Assembly: GCF_003050615.1 (NCBI RefSeq)
Contig: NZ_NWBU01000016.1
Span: 95,084 to 159,083 of the forward strand
Length of the DNA: 64,000 nucleotides
DNA from: Sphingomonas oleivorans
Lineage (GTDB): Bacteria > Pseudomonadota > Alphaproteobacteria > Sphingomonadales > Sphingomonadaceae
Direction: 5' to 3'
This document shows, piece by piece, positions 8,721 to 16,961 of this stretch; position 1 is the first letter of the stretch; every line of letters begins with the position of its first letter. A program made the translations under genes and the position numbers. The notes beneath the pieces were generated by a model. It was not told where the DNA came from. It was given only the letters and a program-made list of their open reading frames with translations, and made no database searches.

Positions 8721-8815
8721 TCCGACCGGTGACGGAAACGATCGACGCGTCATGAGGCCGAGGAAGCGAGCAGCTTTCCCGGTTTCCCCTGCGCGATGCA
8801 CATCAGGAAAAGTCG

Positions 8816-10423
8816 ATGACATTGCCGTTCGCCCTGCTCGACTGGATCGTGGTCGGCGCCTATATTCTGGTCCTGATTGCCGGCGGCATGATCTTCACGC
8901 CCCGCAAGACACAGGATGCACGCGATTATTTCCTCGCGAGCGGCCAGGTCCCGCCCTGGCTCGCGGCGATATCCGTGCTTTCCGCCACCCAGTCCGCCGC
9001 CACCTTCTTGGGCGGGCCGGACTATGGCTATCGCGGCGACTATACTTATCTGAGCGGCAATATAGGCGGCCTGATGGGCGCCATCTTCGTCGCGCGCGTC
9101 CTGATCCCGCGCTTCTACGCGCTCGGCGCCACCACCGTCTATGAGCTGCTCGACGGCCGTTTCGGCCGGCCTGCGATGCGCGCGGCGGGCGGGATGTTCC
9201 TGATCGGGCGCGTGCTGGCGGGCGGCGCGCGCGTCTATCTCGCGGCGATCGCCATCTCCATGGTGATGTTCTCGAACATCAGCCCGCAAGGCATCTTCCT
9301 CGCCTCCGCCGGAGTGCTGTTCGCCAGCTTCGCCTTCACCTTCGTCGGCGGCCTCAAATCGATCCTGTGGAACGATCTGATCCAGTTCCTGATCTATGTC
9401 GGCGCGGCGCTTGCCATATTGCTGTTCCTCTGGTCGTCGATCCCGGCCTCGACCGGCGAGATCCTCCATGCGCTCGCCTCCACGCCGGAGGGAAGCAACA
9501 AGCTCAGGCTCATCAACTTTTCGACGGATCTGTCGGAACCTTTCTCGATCCTCGCGATCATGACCGGCGTGTTCCTCCTCTACATCGCGAACAGCGGCCT
9601 CGATCAGGATACCACGCAACGGCTGCTCGCCTGCAAGGACGCGCGCGATGGTGCGCGGGGGCTCTATATCTCGGTGCTGGCGACGATCCCGGTGATCTGG
9701 ATCTTCATCTCGATCGGGCTCCTGCTCTATATTTTCTACGAGCGCCCCGATCTCATGCAGCGCGGAACGATGGCGGGTGGAGCGCCCAGCTTCAAGGGCG
9801 AGGAGATCACGGTCTTCATGCGCTATATCCTCACCGAGCTTCCCGCCGGCCTGCGCGGCCTGGTCACGATCGGTGTCATCGCCGCTGCCGTCGCCACGAC
9901 CAATTCGGCGCTGAACGCCATGTCGTCCGTCTTGGTGCAGGATTTCTATCGGCCGTGGCGCGCCACGCGCGGGCCCGTCGATGAACGGCATTTCGTCCAG
10001 GCCGGCCGCGTGGGGATGGGGCTGATGGGCCTCGCCATGTTCGCCATGGCCGTGCTGTCATTCTACTGGCAGCGTTATTCCAGCATGCCGCTGCTGGAAT
10101 TCGCGCTCGCCGTCATGACCTTCGCCTATGCCGGGCTCTTGGGCGTCTATTTCACCGCCCTGTTCACGAAGCGGGGATCGTCGCGCTCGGTATATGCCGC
10201 GCTGATCGCGGGCTTCGTCACAATTTTCATGCTCCAGCCCTATATTGCCGGTTTCGTCGGCTTGCCTGCAGGGCTTCGGGGCCTGTCCTTCCCCTGGCAG
10301 CTCTGCATCGGGACCGCGATCTCGACGCTCGTCTGCCTGGCCGGATCGCCGGTGAAGGCAGCCGGGACGCACGAAACGCCGGCGGCCCCTGCCCTCCCGC
10401 ACGCGGCCGCCGTCGCCGATTGA
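8816..10423 (+). CDS. Sodium:solute symporter (SSS family), probable amino-sugar transporter
   Basis: The 535-residue protein is almost entirely hydrophobic helices (about 13-14). It has the SSS-family features LIAGGMIFTPRK near the N-terminus, SVLSATQSAATFLGGPDYGY (about 56-75), a GG-rich helix 5 region and a conserved NSGLDQDTTQRLLACKDAR. SSS proteins move sugars, amino acids or nucleobases with sodium across the inner membrane. Placed between the receptor and murQ, it most likely completes uptake of GlcNAc/MurNAc-type sugars. The ATG at 8816 has GGAAAAG a few bases upstream. Substrate assignment is by context. Confidence 0.88.
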   Translation: MTLPFALLDWIVVGAYILVLIAGGMIFTPRKTQDARDYFLASGQVPPWLAAISVLSATQSAATFLGGPDYGYRGDYTYLSGNIGGLMGAIFVARVLIPRFYALGATTVYELLDGRFGRPAMRAAGGMFLIGRVLAGGARVYLAAIAISMVMFSNISPQGIFLASAGVLFASFAFTFVGGLKSILWNDLIQFLIYVGAALAILLFLWSSIPASTGEILHALASTPEGSNKLRLINFSTDLSEPFSILAIMTGVFLLYIANSGLDQDTTQRLLACKDARDGARGLYISVLATIPVIWIFISIGLLLYIFYERPDLMQRGTMAGGAPSFKGEEITVFMRYILTELPAGLRGLVTIGVIAAAVATTNSALNAMSSVLVQDFYRPWRATRGPVDERHFVQAGRVGMGLMGLAMFAMAVLSFYWQRYSSMPLLEFALAVMTFAYAGLLGVYFTALFTKRGSSRSVYAALIAGFVTIFMLQPYIAGFVGLPAGLRGLSFPWQLCIGTAISTLVCLAGSPVKAAGTHETPAAPALPHAAAVAD

Positions 10424-10444
10424 ATGAGAGAGTAACCGCACGTC

Positions 10445-11350
10445 ATGACCACCGAGACTGTCGATCCCCGTTTCATCGATATCGATCGCTGGCCGACAGC
10501 ACTCGCCGTCGAGGCGATGCTGGAGGGCCAGCTCGCCGCTATGGCGGCGCTCAAGAACCAGGTCGCGGCCATTGCCCAGGCGAGCGACGCGGCTGCGACG
10601 CGGCTGCTGGATGGCGGCCGGCTCGCTTATGCCGGGGCCGGAACATCGGGCAGGATCGCCGTGCAGGACGGGGTGGAATTGTCCCCCACCTATGATTGGC
10701 CGCTCGATCGCCTCGTCTTCCTGATCGCCGGCGGCGTCGATGCGCTGGCGGCAAGCGTCGAGGGTGCGGAGGATGATGGCGATGCCGCGCGCCGGGAGAT
10801 CGCCGAAGCCGGCATCGGGCCGGCCGATGTTCTGATCGGGGTCGCGGCGAGCGGGCGAACGCCCTATACGGTCGCCGCGATCGAGGCCGCGCGGGCGCGC
10901 GGGGCGCTCACTATCGGGATCGCCAACAATCCCGCCACGCCGCTGCTGACGATGTCGGACCATGCGCTGCTGGCCGATACGGGCAGCGAGATTATCGCCG
11001 GATCCACGCGGATGAAGGCCGGCACAGCGCAGAAGGCGATCCTCAATCTGCTGTCGACCGCGACGATGCTGCGCTGCGGACTCGTCTATCGCGGCCTGAT
11101 GGTGAACATGCGCGTTTCCAACGAGAAGCTGCTGCGCCGCGCCCATGCCATCGTCCGCCAGATCACGGGCGTCAGCCAGGCGATCGCCGAGGATTCGCTC
11201 GCGCGGGCGGATGACGAGATCAAGAAGGCGGTCCTGCTGGCGATGGGCATAGCGGCGGACGATGCCGAAGACCTGCTCCGCCGAAGCAGATATAATCTGC
11301 GTTCGGCGATCGACGCGCATCTGGCCGAAGGAAGCGAACATGCGGGATAA
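10445..11350 (+). CDS. murQ: N-acetylmuramic acid 6-phosphate etherase MurQ
   Basis: MurQ removes the D-lactyl ether from MurNAc-6-P, giving GlcNAc-6-P for NagA. The 301 residues match the family length. The SIS fold signature GAGTSGRIAVQDGVEL (65-79) contains the conserved Glu78, EGAEDDGDAARRE follows (about 106-118), and ASGRTPY and STRMKAGTAQK are typical. It lies 21 bp after the symporter and overlaps the GntR start by 11 bp. Together with AnmK it gives a complete anhydro-MurNAc to GlcNAc-6-P route in this locus. Confidence 0.97.
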   Translation: MTTETVDPRFIDIDRWPTALAVEAMLEGQLAAMAALKNQVAAIAQASDAAATRLLDGGRLAYAGAGTSGRIAVQDGVELSPTYDWPLDRLVFLIAGGVDALAASVEGAEDDGDAARREIAEAGIGPADVLIGVAASGRTPYTVAAIEAARARGALTIGIANNPATPLLTMSDHALLADTGSEIIAGSTRMKAGTAQKAILNLLSTATMLRCGLVYRGLMVNMRVSNEKLLRRAHAIVRQITGVSQAIAEDSLARADDEIKKAVLLAMGIAADDAEDLLRRSRYNLRSAIDAHLAEGSEHAG

Positions 11351-12080
11351 GCTTGCCGTGAACAAGGCGGGCAACACGCCGCTCTATCTGCAACTCGCCA
11401 ATAATCTGCGCGACCATATCAACAATGGCGATTTCGATCCCGGCAGCGCGCTGCCGTCCGAACGCGATCTCAGCGAAATGATGGGCATGTCGCGCGTGAC
11501 GGTGCGCAAAGGCATCGACAAGCTGATCGAGGAGGGCCTGCTGTTCCGCAAGCAGGGTTCGGGCACGTTCGTCACCCGGCGGATCGAAGCGCCGGGATCG
11601 TCGCTGAACAGCTTCAGCGACGATGCGCGGTCCCGGGGCGAAAATCCCGGCGTCATCTGGATGATCAAGACCTATGCCTCGCCTACCGACGAGGAGGCCG
11701 CGGCGCTCAAGATCGCATCGACGGCCAAGGTTGCGCGGCTCGGCCGGATCAGGCTGTCGGGGGGCGAACCCCTGGCGATCGAACATGCGGTCGTGCCCGC
11801 GCAATTCCTGCCGGCGCTGAACGATCTGGGGGATTCGCTCTACGAGGCGCTCAGCGCGCTCGGCTTCCGCCCCGTATCCGGCACGCAGCGGATTCGCGCC
11901 GCGCTGGCGACGCCGACGGAAGCCGGGATGCTCTGCATCAGCGAAAATTCCGAGATTCTGCGGATCGAGCGGCTGACGAAATTGGCCGATGGCACGCCCG
12001 TGGAGTTCACGCGATCGGCCTATCGTGGCGATCGCTATGATTTCGTGACCGACTTGCACGGCCCCTCGGACGTGCGCTGA
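11340..12080 (+). CDS. GntR/HutC-family transcriptional regulator of the amino-sugar locus
   Basis: The 246-residue protein has an N-terminal winged helix (LYLQLANNLRDHI, LPSERDLSEMMGMSRVTVRKGIDKL, residues 15-62) followed by a UTRA ligand-binding domain (about 95-235). This is the architecture of DasR, YvoA/NagR and NagQ, which respond to phosphorylated amino sugars. The ATG at 11340 overlaps the 3' end of murQ, so it is co-transcribed with it. I infer that it controls the nag and anmK promoters through the TGGT/ACCA elements at 3675-3726 and 5836-5895. Effector and sites are not proven. Confidence 0.9.
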   Translation: MRDKLAVNKAGNTPLYLQLANNLRDHINNGDFDPGSALPSERDLSEMMGMSRVTVRKGIDKLIEEGLLFRKQGSGTFVTRRIEAPGSSLNSFSDDARSRGENPGVIWMIKTYASPTDEEAAALKIASTAKVARLGRIRLSGGEPLAIEHAVVPAQFLPALNDLGDSLYEALSALGFRPVSGTQRIRAALATPTEAGMLCISENSEILRIERLTKLADGTPVEFTRSAYRGDRYDFVTDLHGPSDVR

Positions 12081-12127
12081 ATTGCCGGCGATCGGCGCGG
12101 CGGGGAGCGCCATTCGGCCTCCCCTCG

Positions 12128-13489
12128 TCATACCGCCCGACTGAAGCCCTGCGTGGGCACGGCCCGATAGGCATCGAATGCCGCCGCGACCAGCCGTGCA
12201 TAGGGCCGTCCCGCCGGCAGCATGGCCACGCGCCATCCCTCGACCGCCACCAGCCCGCGCGCAGCATGGTTCTGAAGCGCCGCCAGGGCGTCGGCGAATT
12301 GCTGCGGCGGCTGGCCCTGCGTGCGCGCGATCGCCGCCACATCCACCGTCCCGTCGCATAGCAGCCGTTCGATCAGCACGCCGCGAAGCCTGTCCTCGGC
12401 GGAACGGACCACGCCGCGCATGCCGGCGAGCCCGCCATTGGCGATACGAAGGCGGTAACGACCGACATGCTTCTCATTCTGCACCAATAACCCCGGCATC
12501 TGGCTGATGGCGGAGGCACCCAGGCCGATGACCGCCTCTCCCGGCTCGTCGGTAAATCCCTGGAAGTTGCGCCGCAGCCGTCCCTCCGCGACGGCGATGG
12601 CGAGGCTGTCCCCGGGCAGCGCGAAATGGTCGAAGCCGATCGCGGCATAGCCGGCCTGCCGAAGCAGTTCATCCGCCAGCACGCTTTGCCGGAAGCGCGC
12701 CTCGGCGTCCGGCAAAGCGCCTTCCCCGATCATCCGCTGGCGCGGCAGCAGGCGTGGCATATGGGCATAGCCGAACATCGCGATCCGATCCGGCGCGAGA
12801 TCGAGTGCCAGCGCGATCGTGTCGGCGATATCCTGCGCCCTCTGCCCCGGCAGGCCGTACATCAGATCGAGATTGACCCGCGCGATGCCGGCGCTGCGCA
12901 GTCCGGCAACCGCCTCCGCCACCTGGGCATAAGGCTGCACCCGGTTGATCCGCGCCTGTATGTGCGGCGCGAAGGTCTGCGCGCCGAGGCTGACGCGCGT
13001 GACGCCCGCCGCCGCGAGCGCATCCGCATAGGCCCGGTCGAGCATGCGCGGATCGAGCTCGACGGCGACCTCGAGCCGCTCATCCGTCTCGAAATGGCTG
13101 CGGAGCCCATCCATCAGCCGCGCGAAATCCCGGGGCGCGAGACTGTTCGGGCTGCCCCCGCCGAAATGGATCGCCACCACCCGGCCGGCAAGCCGGCCGG
13201 CGACCGCGACAATCTCCCGCTCCAGCGCTGCGACATAGGCGCCGAGCCGCTCCGGCCGGCCGACGGCGCCGGTGTTGCAGCCGCAATACCAGCAGATCTG
13301 ATGGCAATAAGGGATGTGGAGATAGAGCGAGACGGGCGTCCCCGGCGCGATCAGGCCGAGCGCCGCCGCCTGTTCGGCTGCGCCGACGCGCGCATCGAAT
13401 TCCGCTGCGGTCGGGTAGCTGGTGTAGCGCGGCACGGAGCGCCGGGCGAGGTCGGGCATATAGCGATGCATGGGGCCATTTGCGGCCAC
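12128..13489 (-). CDS. hemN: Oxygen-independent coproporphyrinogen III oxidase HemN
   Basis: HemN is a radical-SAM enzyme that decarboxylates coproporphyrinogen III without oxygen during haem synthesis. The CX3CX2CXC cluster motif is at residues 62-71 (YCHQICWYCGC), with HFGGGSPN (SAM-binding region), VELDPR and the HemN C-terminal domain following; the total of 453 residues is normal. The ATG at 13489 is only about 15 bp from an FNR box, so initiation at the in-frame ATG at 13471 or 13459 is also possible; the N-terminus of relatives typically starts shortly before VPRYTSYPTA. It fits the neighbouring low-oxygen genes. Confidence 0.94.
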   Translation of the reverse strand: MAANGPMHRYMPDLARRSVPRYTSYPTAAEFDARVGAAEQAAALGLIAPGTPVSLYLHIPYCHQICWYCGCNTGAVGRPERLGAYVAALEREIVAVAGRLAGRVVAIHFGGGSPNSLAPRDFARLMDGLRSHFETDERLEVAVELDPRMLDRAYADALAAAGVTRVSLGAQTFAPHIQARINRVQPYAQVAEAVAGLRSAGIARVNLDLMYGLPGQRAQDIADTIALALDLAPDRIAMFGYAHMPRLLPRQRMIGEGALPDAEARFRQSVLADELLRQAGYAAIGFDHFALPGDSLAIAVAEGRLRRNFQGFTDEPGEAVIGLGASAISQMPGLLVQNEKHVGRYRLRIANGGLAGMRGVVRSAEDRLRGVLIERLLCDGTVDVAAIARTQGQPPQQFADALAALQNHAARGLVAVEGWRVAMLPAGRPYARLVAAAFDAYRAVPTQGFSRAV

Positions 13490-13504
13490 TGCGCCGCCCG
13501 AGCC

Positions 13505-13518
13505 TTGATCATGGTCAA
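13505..13518. promoter_or_regulatory. FNR-box palindrome between hemN and ompW
   Basis: The 14-bp sequence TTGATCATGGTCAA matches the FNR/FixK consensus TTGAT-n4-ATCAA at nine of ten positions. Its centre is about 41 bp upstream of a plausible ompW transcription start near 13553, consistent with activation of ompW. A weaker copy, TTGCGATAAATCAA, lies at 13540-13553 and could serve hemN. Confidence 0.75.
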
Positions 13519-13610
13519 AATTGCGAGAGCGAAACGGCTTTGCGATAAATCAATGTCGCTCCGCCGGCCCACTCCTAGCCCGCCTCCCATCGAAACAAGG
13601 GAGGTCCTTC

Positions 13611-14261
13611 ATGCGCATCGCATCCATCCTGCTCGCCGGCGCCGCGCTGCTGGCGGCGGCGCCGGCTTCGGCCGAACAAGGCGACTGGCTCGTCCGCCTG
13701 CGCGCCCTGATGGTCGCGCCGACCGAAGAAAGCGGCCCGGTCGAGCCCGGCTTTCCCGGCGCCCATGTCGCGGTCGACACCAGCTTCGCGCCGGAGCTCG
13801 ACTTCACCTATATGGCGACCGACCATATCGGCGCGGAGCTGATCCTGGGCACCACCAAGCATCATGTATCGGGCCGCGGCGACCTTGGCGGGCTCGGCAG
13901 ACTCGCGGGCACCTGGGTCCTGCCGCCGACGCTCACGCTGCAATATCATCTGGCACCCGAGGCCAAGGTCCGCCCCTATGTCGGCGCAGGCGTGAACTAC
14001 ACCATCTTCTATTCCGAGAAGGCGAGCGGCGCGCTCGAAAATGCGCTCGGCGAGACGAAGGTCAGGCTCGACGACAGCTTCGGCTATGCGTTGCAGGCAG
14101 GCGTCGATTTCGACATCACCCCCAAAGTCTTCGCCAATGTCGACGTCAAATATATCGATATCGACACCAAGGCGAAGCTCGTCAGCGGAAGCTCCGTCAA
14201 TCATGTGGATGTCAGCCTCGATCCCATCGTGGTCGGCGTCGGGCTGGGCATGCGCTTCTGA
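13611..14261 (+). CDS. ompW: OmpW-family outer-membrane protein
   Basis: The 216-residue protein has a signal peptide (MRIASILLAGAALLAAAPASA), then alternating strands of a small eight-stranded barrel. The OmpW signatures LDFTYMATDHIGAELI, PTLTLQYHL and VRPYVGAGVNYTIFY are present, and it ends in Phe as expected for BAM recognition. The ATG at 13611 follows AAGGGAGG at good spacing. OmpW is FNR-regulated in several bacteria, and an FNR box lies about 100 bp upstream. The solute carried is unknown; small hydrophobic molecules are proposed for the family. Confidence 0.9.
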   Translation: MRIASILLAGAALLAAAPASAEQGDWLVRLRALMVAPTEESGPVEPGFPGAHVAVDTSFAPELDFTYMATDHIGAELILGTTKHHVSGRGDLGGLGRLAGTWVLPPTLTLQYHLAPEAKVRPYVGAGVNYTIFYSEKASGALENALGETKVRLDDSFGYALQAGVDFDITPKVFANVDVKYIDIDTKAKLVSGSSVNHVDVSLDPIVVGVGLGMRF

Positions 14262-14279
14262 AGCAGGATCGGCATGGCT

Positions 14280-14293
14280 TTGACGCAGGTCAA
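14280..14293. promoter_or_regulatory. FNR-box palindrome upstream of the 14342 gene
   Basis: TTGACGCAGGTCAA is a perfect TTGAC-n4-GTCAA dyad. Its centre is about 41.5 bp upstream of position 14328, which would give a short leader carrying the GAGGAG ribosome site of the next gene. The placement is that of a class II FNR-activated promoter. Confidence 0.68.
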
Positions 14294-14341
14294 CGCCGTG
14301 CCGCCCGCTCGGGCCAAGATGAACTGCCGAGGAGAGCCAGC

Positions 14342-14890
14342 ATGATCCAAGAGGAACGATCGAGCGCCAGCGTGATCCCCTTCGCGCGGCGCTGGTCCGT
14401 TATCCACCCGATCGACATCGCGCGCCTGATGGCCGATCATGCCCGTCTGCGCATGCTGTGCAATGCGCTGGAGGCCTGCGCCGACGCGCTGCCCGAACGC
14501 CCCTCGCCCGCCGAGGCCGAGGCGCTGTGCCACCAGCTTGCGGAGCTGCTTTCGGCGCAGGAGCGTGGGGAGAAGCTTCTGGCCCTGATGTTCGGGCATG
14601 ATGAGGCCGAACCGCTCACGCACGCGCTGCTGCGCCATATCCGCCACCGGCACATCGCCGGCACCGTCCATGCCCAGGATCTCATCGCGGCGCTCATGCC
14701 CTCTGCGGAAAAGGGCCCTGCCGTCTCGACCGACGCGCTCGGCTATATGCTCCGCTGCTTCTTCGAGGCTTGCCGCCAGACGATGGATTTCGAGGAACTG
14801 CTGATCCTGGCGCTCGGCGCCAACCGCCTCACCCAGCCGGCGCGCCACCTTCTCACCGACAGCCTCGACCGCAACCTGGCGGGCTGTTGA
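14342..14890 (+). CDS. Helical His-rich protein, possibly hemerythrin-like, under FNR control
   Basis: The predicted soluble all-helical protein has 182 residues. His/Asp/Glu residues recur at helix-like spacing: HPIDIARLMADHARLR near residues 22-37, then HDEAEPLTHALLRHIRHRHI and FEELLIL. This resembles hemerythrin-type iron-binding bundles but lacks a textbook HHE motif, so the family call is tentative. The start at 14342 has GAGGAG upstream. It lies between an FNR box and the convergent fnr gene, which suggests a role under low oxygen or nitrosative stress, perhaps O2/NO sensing or iron storage. If not hemerythrin-like, it is a hypothetical protein of the FNR regulon. Confidence 0.6.
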   Translation: MIQEERSSASVIPFARRWSVIHPIDIARLMADHARLRMLCNALEACADALPERPSPAEAEALCHQLAELLSAQERGEKLLALMFGHDEAEPLTHALLRHIRHRHIAGTVHAQDLIAALMPSAEKGPAVSTDALGYMLRCFFEACRQTMDFEELLILALGANRLTQPARHLLTDSLDRNLAGC

Positions 14891-14899
14891 GTCCCGGCC

Positions 14900-15628
14900 T
14901 CAGGCAGCCTCCGTCCGCGCCTCCAGCGCCTGCCGGTCGGATATCGTCACCGCGCGCCCGCCGGGCAGCGCGATGATGCCGGCCGCCTTGAGCTTCGTCA
15001 TCTGCCGGCTCACCGTCTCGATCGTGAGGCCGAGCACGTCCGCGATCTGGCCGCGCGTGAGCGGCAGATCGAAGGTCATCGGCCCATCGGGCGTCGCACG
15101 GCATCCGCTCGATCCCATCCGCCGCGCCATATCGAGCAGGAAGTCGGCAAGCTTCTCCTCGGCCGATTTGCGCCCGAGCATCAGCATGCGCGCCCGTGCC
15201 TCGTCGAGCGCCGCGAAAGTGCGCTGGAGCAGCAGCCGCTCCATCTGGATATGATCCTCCAGCGCCTGCTCGAACGGCTTGCGCGGAAAGAAGCAGAGCT
15301 CGGCGTCAGTCAGCGCGGTGACGGTGAAATCCGCCACATCCGCATAGGGACGGCCGATGAAATCCGCCGGATAGAGCAGGCCCACTATCTGCTCCCGCCC
15401 GTCTGCGGTCGATGCGGCGAGCTTCAGCACGCCCGAGAGCAGATTGCCGCAGATTATGCTCTCGTCGCCTGCCCAGATCAGCGTCTCGCCGCGTGCGACC
15501 TTCTGCCGCCGGCCGAGCATGTTGAGCGCGGCCAGCTCCTCGTCATTCAGGCTGCCGCAGAGCGCCCGGTCGCGCACCGCGCAGTCGGCGCAGATATCCG
15601 TCAGTGCCATGGCACTGACATAGATCAT
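14900..15628 (-). CDS. fnrL: FNR/FnrL-type oxygen-sensing transcriptional regulator
   Basis: The 242-residue Crp/Fnr protein carries N-terminal cysteines at 13, 16 and 24 (CX2CX7C, the alphaproteobacterial FnrL spacing) and Cys112 in AELCFF. These are the four ligands expected for an oxygen-labile [4Fe-4S] cluster. The C-terminal HTH contains LTRGQIADVLGLTIETVSRQM, with the E-x-x-SR recognition helix that reads TTGAT half-sites. ATG codons at 15628 and 15610 are both possible starts; neither has a clear Shine-Dalgarno. It sits among hemN, ompW and the cyd genes, whose promoters carry matching boxes, so it is probably their direct regulator. Confidence 0.93.
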   Translation of the reverse strand: MIYVSAMALTDICADCAVRDRALCGSLNDEELAALNMLGRRQKVARGETLIWAGDESIICGNLLSGVLKLAASTADGREQIVGLLYPADFIGRPYADVADFTVTALTDAELCFFPRKPFEQALEDHIQMERLLLQRTFAALDEARARMLMLGRKSAEEKLADFLLDMARRMGSSGCRATPDGPMTFDLPLTRGQIADVLGLTIETVSRQMTKLKAAGIIALPGGRAVTISDRQALEARTEAA

Positions 15629-15656
15629 GAACGGCCATATGTCCCGGTCCGATTGC

Positions 15657-15779
15657 TCAGTGACCGGAAGACATGTCCTCGTCAGCTTCGATCGGCAGGT
15701 GGAACTCGTGCCAGATGCCGTTCAATATGCCGAAACCGGCCGCGAGGCCGAGGCCGAGGATCCAGGCGAAATACCACAT
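15657..15779 (-). CDS. cydX: Cytochrome bd small subunit CydX
   Basis: This short gene encodes a 40-residue protein starting MWYFAWILGLGLAAGFGILN, the CydX/YbgT hallmark: one N-terminal transmembrane helix with a following Trp/Glu (IWHE). CydX stabilises the haems of cytochrome bd oxidase in the inner membrane. It lies 18 bp downstream of cydB on the same strand, the usual order cydA-cydB-cydX. The ATG at 15779 is preceded by a purine-rich stretch. The C-terminal tail (EADEDMSSGH) is acidic and hydrophilic. It is easily overlooked because of its length. Confidence 0.92.
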   Translation of the reverse strand: MWYFAWILGLGLAAGFGILNGIWHEFHLPIEADEDMSSGH

Positions 15780-15797
15780 GGGGATGCGTCTCCCTGC

Positions 15798-16943
15798 TCA
15801 ATAGAAATCGGGATTGGTGCGGACGTCCCGGCTCGTCACCCGGCCGAACATCACCCTGAACGCCCAGCCGGTGTAGGCGAGCACGATCGGCAGGAAGATC
15901 AGCGTCACGAACAGCATGATGCCCAGCGTCCTTGCCGAGGAAGAGGCGTTCCACACCGTCAGGCTGGAATGCGCGTCCACGCTGGAGGGCAGGATGAAGG
16001 GAAACATCGAGCAGCCGACGGTCGCAACGATGCCAAATGCCGAGGCGGACGATCCGGCGAAGGCCAGCGGCTCCGAGCCCCGCCGGATGCCGACAAGCGC
16101 CAGCGCCGCGCCCACGAAGCCCAAGGCGGGGGCGATCATCATCCAGGGATAAAGGGCATAGTTGACAAGCCAGCCACCGGGCGCGGCGACGCTCGTCGTG
16201 CGGAGCGGATTGGACGGCCCGAACGGATCGACCGCGCCGACGATGCGGAAGCCGATCGTCCCGAAGGCGACATAGGCCCAGCCGAGCGCGAACAGCAGGA
16301 TCGAGGCGAGCGCCGCGACGGTGCCATAGGCGCGTGCCCGATCATGCACCGGCCCATGCTCCACCTTGAGCGCGAGCCAGGCCGATCCGTGCAGCACGAG
16401 CATCGCCACCGAAAGCAGTCCGCACAGCAGCGTGAACGGCGTGAACAGGCCGAGGAAGCTGCCCTCGTAGAAAGCGCGCATGTCGCTGTCGATGCGGAAG
16501 GGCGCACCCTCGAGCACATTGCCTACCGCCACGCCGAAGACGAGCGCCGGTACGAGACCGCCGACGAACAGCGCCCAGTCCCATCGCGTCCGCCATGCCG
16601 GATCGGGCCGCTTGGAGCGATATTTGAAGCCTACCGGCCGCAGGATCAGCGCCGCCAGCACCACGAACATGGCAAGATAGAAGCCAGAGAAGCTGACCGC
16701 ATAGACATGGGGCCAGGCCGCGAAGATCGCCCCGCCGCCAAGGATGAACCACACCTGGTTGCCCTCCCAGGTGGGGCCGACCGAGTTGATCACCATCCGC
16801 CGCTCGGCATCCGTCCGGGCGACGAAGGGCAGCAGCGCAGCGACGCCCAGGTCGAAGCCGTCGGTGAGCGCGAAGCCGATGAGCAGCACACCCATCAGGC
16901 CCCACCAGATGAGGCGCAGCATCTCATAGTCGAAGAAGGACAT
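15798..16943 (-). CDS. cydB: Cytochrome bd ubiquinol oxidase subunit II CydB
   Basis: The 381-residue membrane protein has eight or more helices. The family signatures are WWGLMGVLLIGFALTDGFDLG (about 13-33), GPTWEGNQVWF (56-66), RPVGFKYRSK and MFPFILPSS. CydB is the second large subunit of the bd-type terminal oxidase, which reduces oxygen to water with quinol at high affinity. It follows cydA after 18 bp and precedes cydX. Expression is probably raised at low oxygen through the FNR box at 18594. Confidence 0.97.
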   Translation of the reverse strand: MSFFDYEMLRLIWWGLMGVLLIGFALTDGFDLGVAALLPFVARTDAERRMVINSVGPTWEGNQVWFILGGGAIFAAWPHVYAVSFSGFYLAMFVVLAALILRPVGFKYRSKRPDPAWRTRWDWALFVGGLVPALVFGVAVGNVLEGAPFRIDSDMRAFYEGSFLGLFTPFTLLCGLLSVAMLVLHGSAWLALKVEHGPVHDRARAYGTVAALASILLFALGWAYVAFGTIGFRIVGAVDPFGPSNPLRTTSVAAPGGWLVNYALYPWMMIAPALGFVGAALALVGIRRGSEPLAFAGSSASAFGIVATVGCSMFPFILPSSVDAHSSLTVWNASSSARTLGIMLFVTLIFLPIVLAYTGWAFRVMFGRVTSRDVRTNPDFY

Positions 16944-16961
16944 GATCTTGTCTCCGGGAAA

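Noticed and set aside
13540..13553. Second FNR-like site TTGCGATAAATCAA upstream of ompW
   Set aside because: Only one half-site is good, and the GATAAA part could equally be the ompW -10 element, so it is mentioned but not listed as a separate site.
12626..14890. Very long plus-strand frame through hemN and ompW into the 14342 gene
   Set aside because: Only its last 182 codons make sense as a gene. The upstream part is antisense to hemN and out of frame with ompW.
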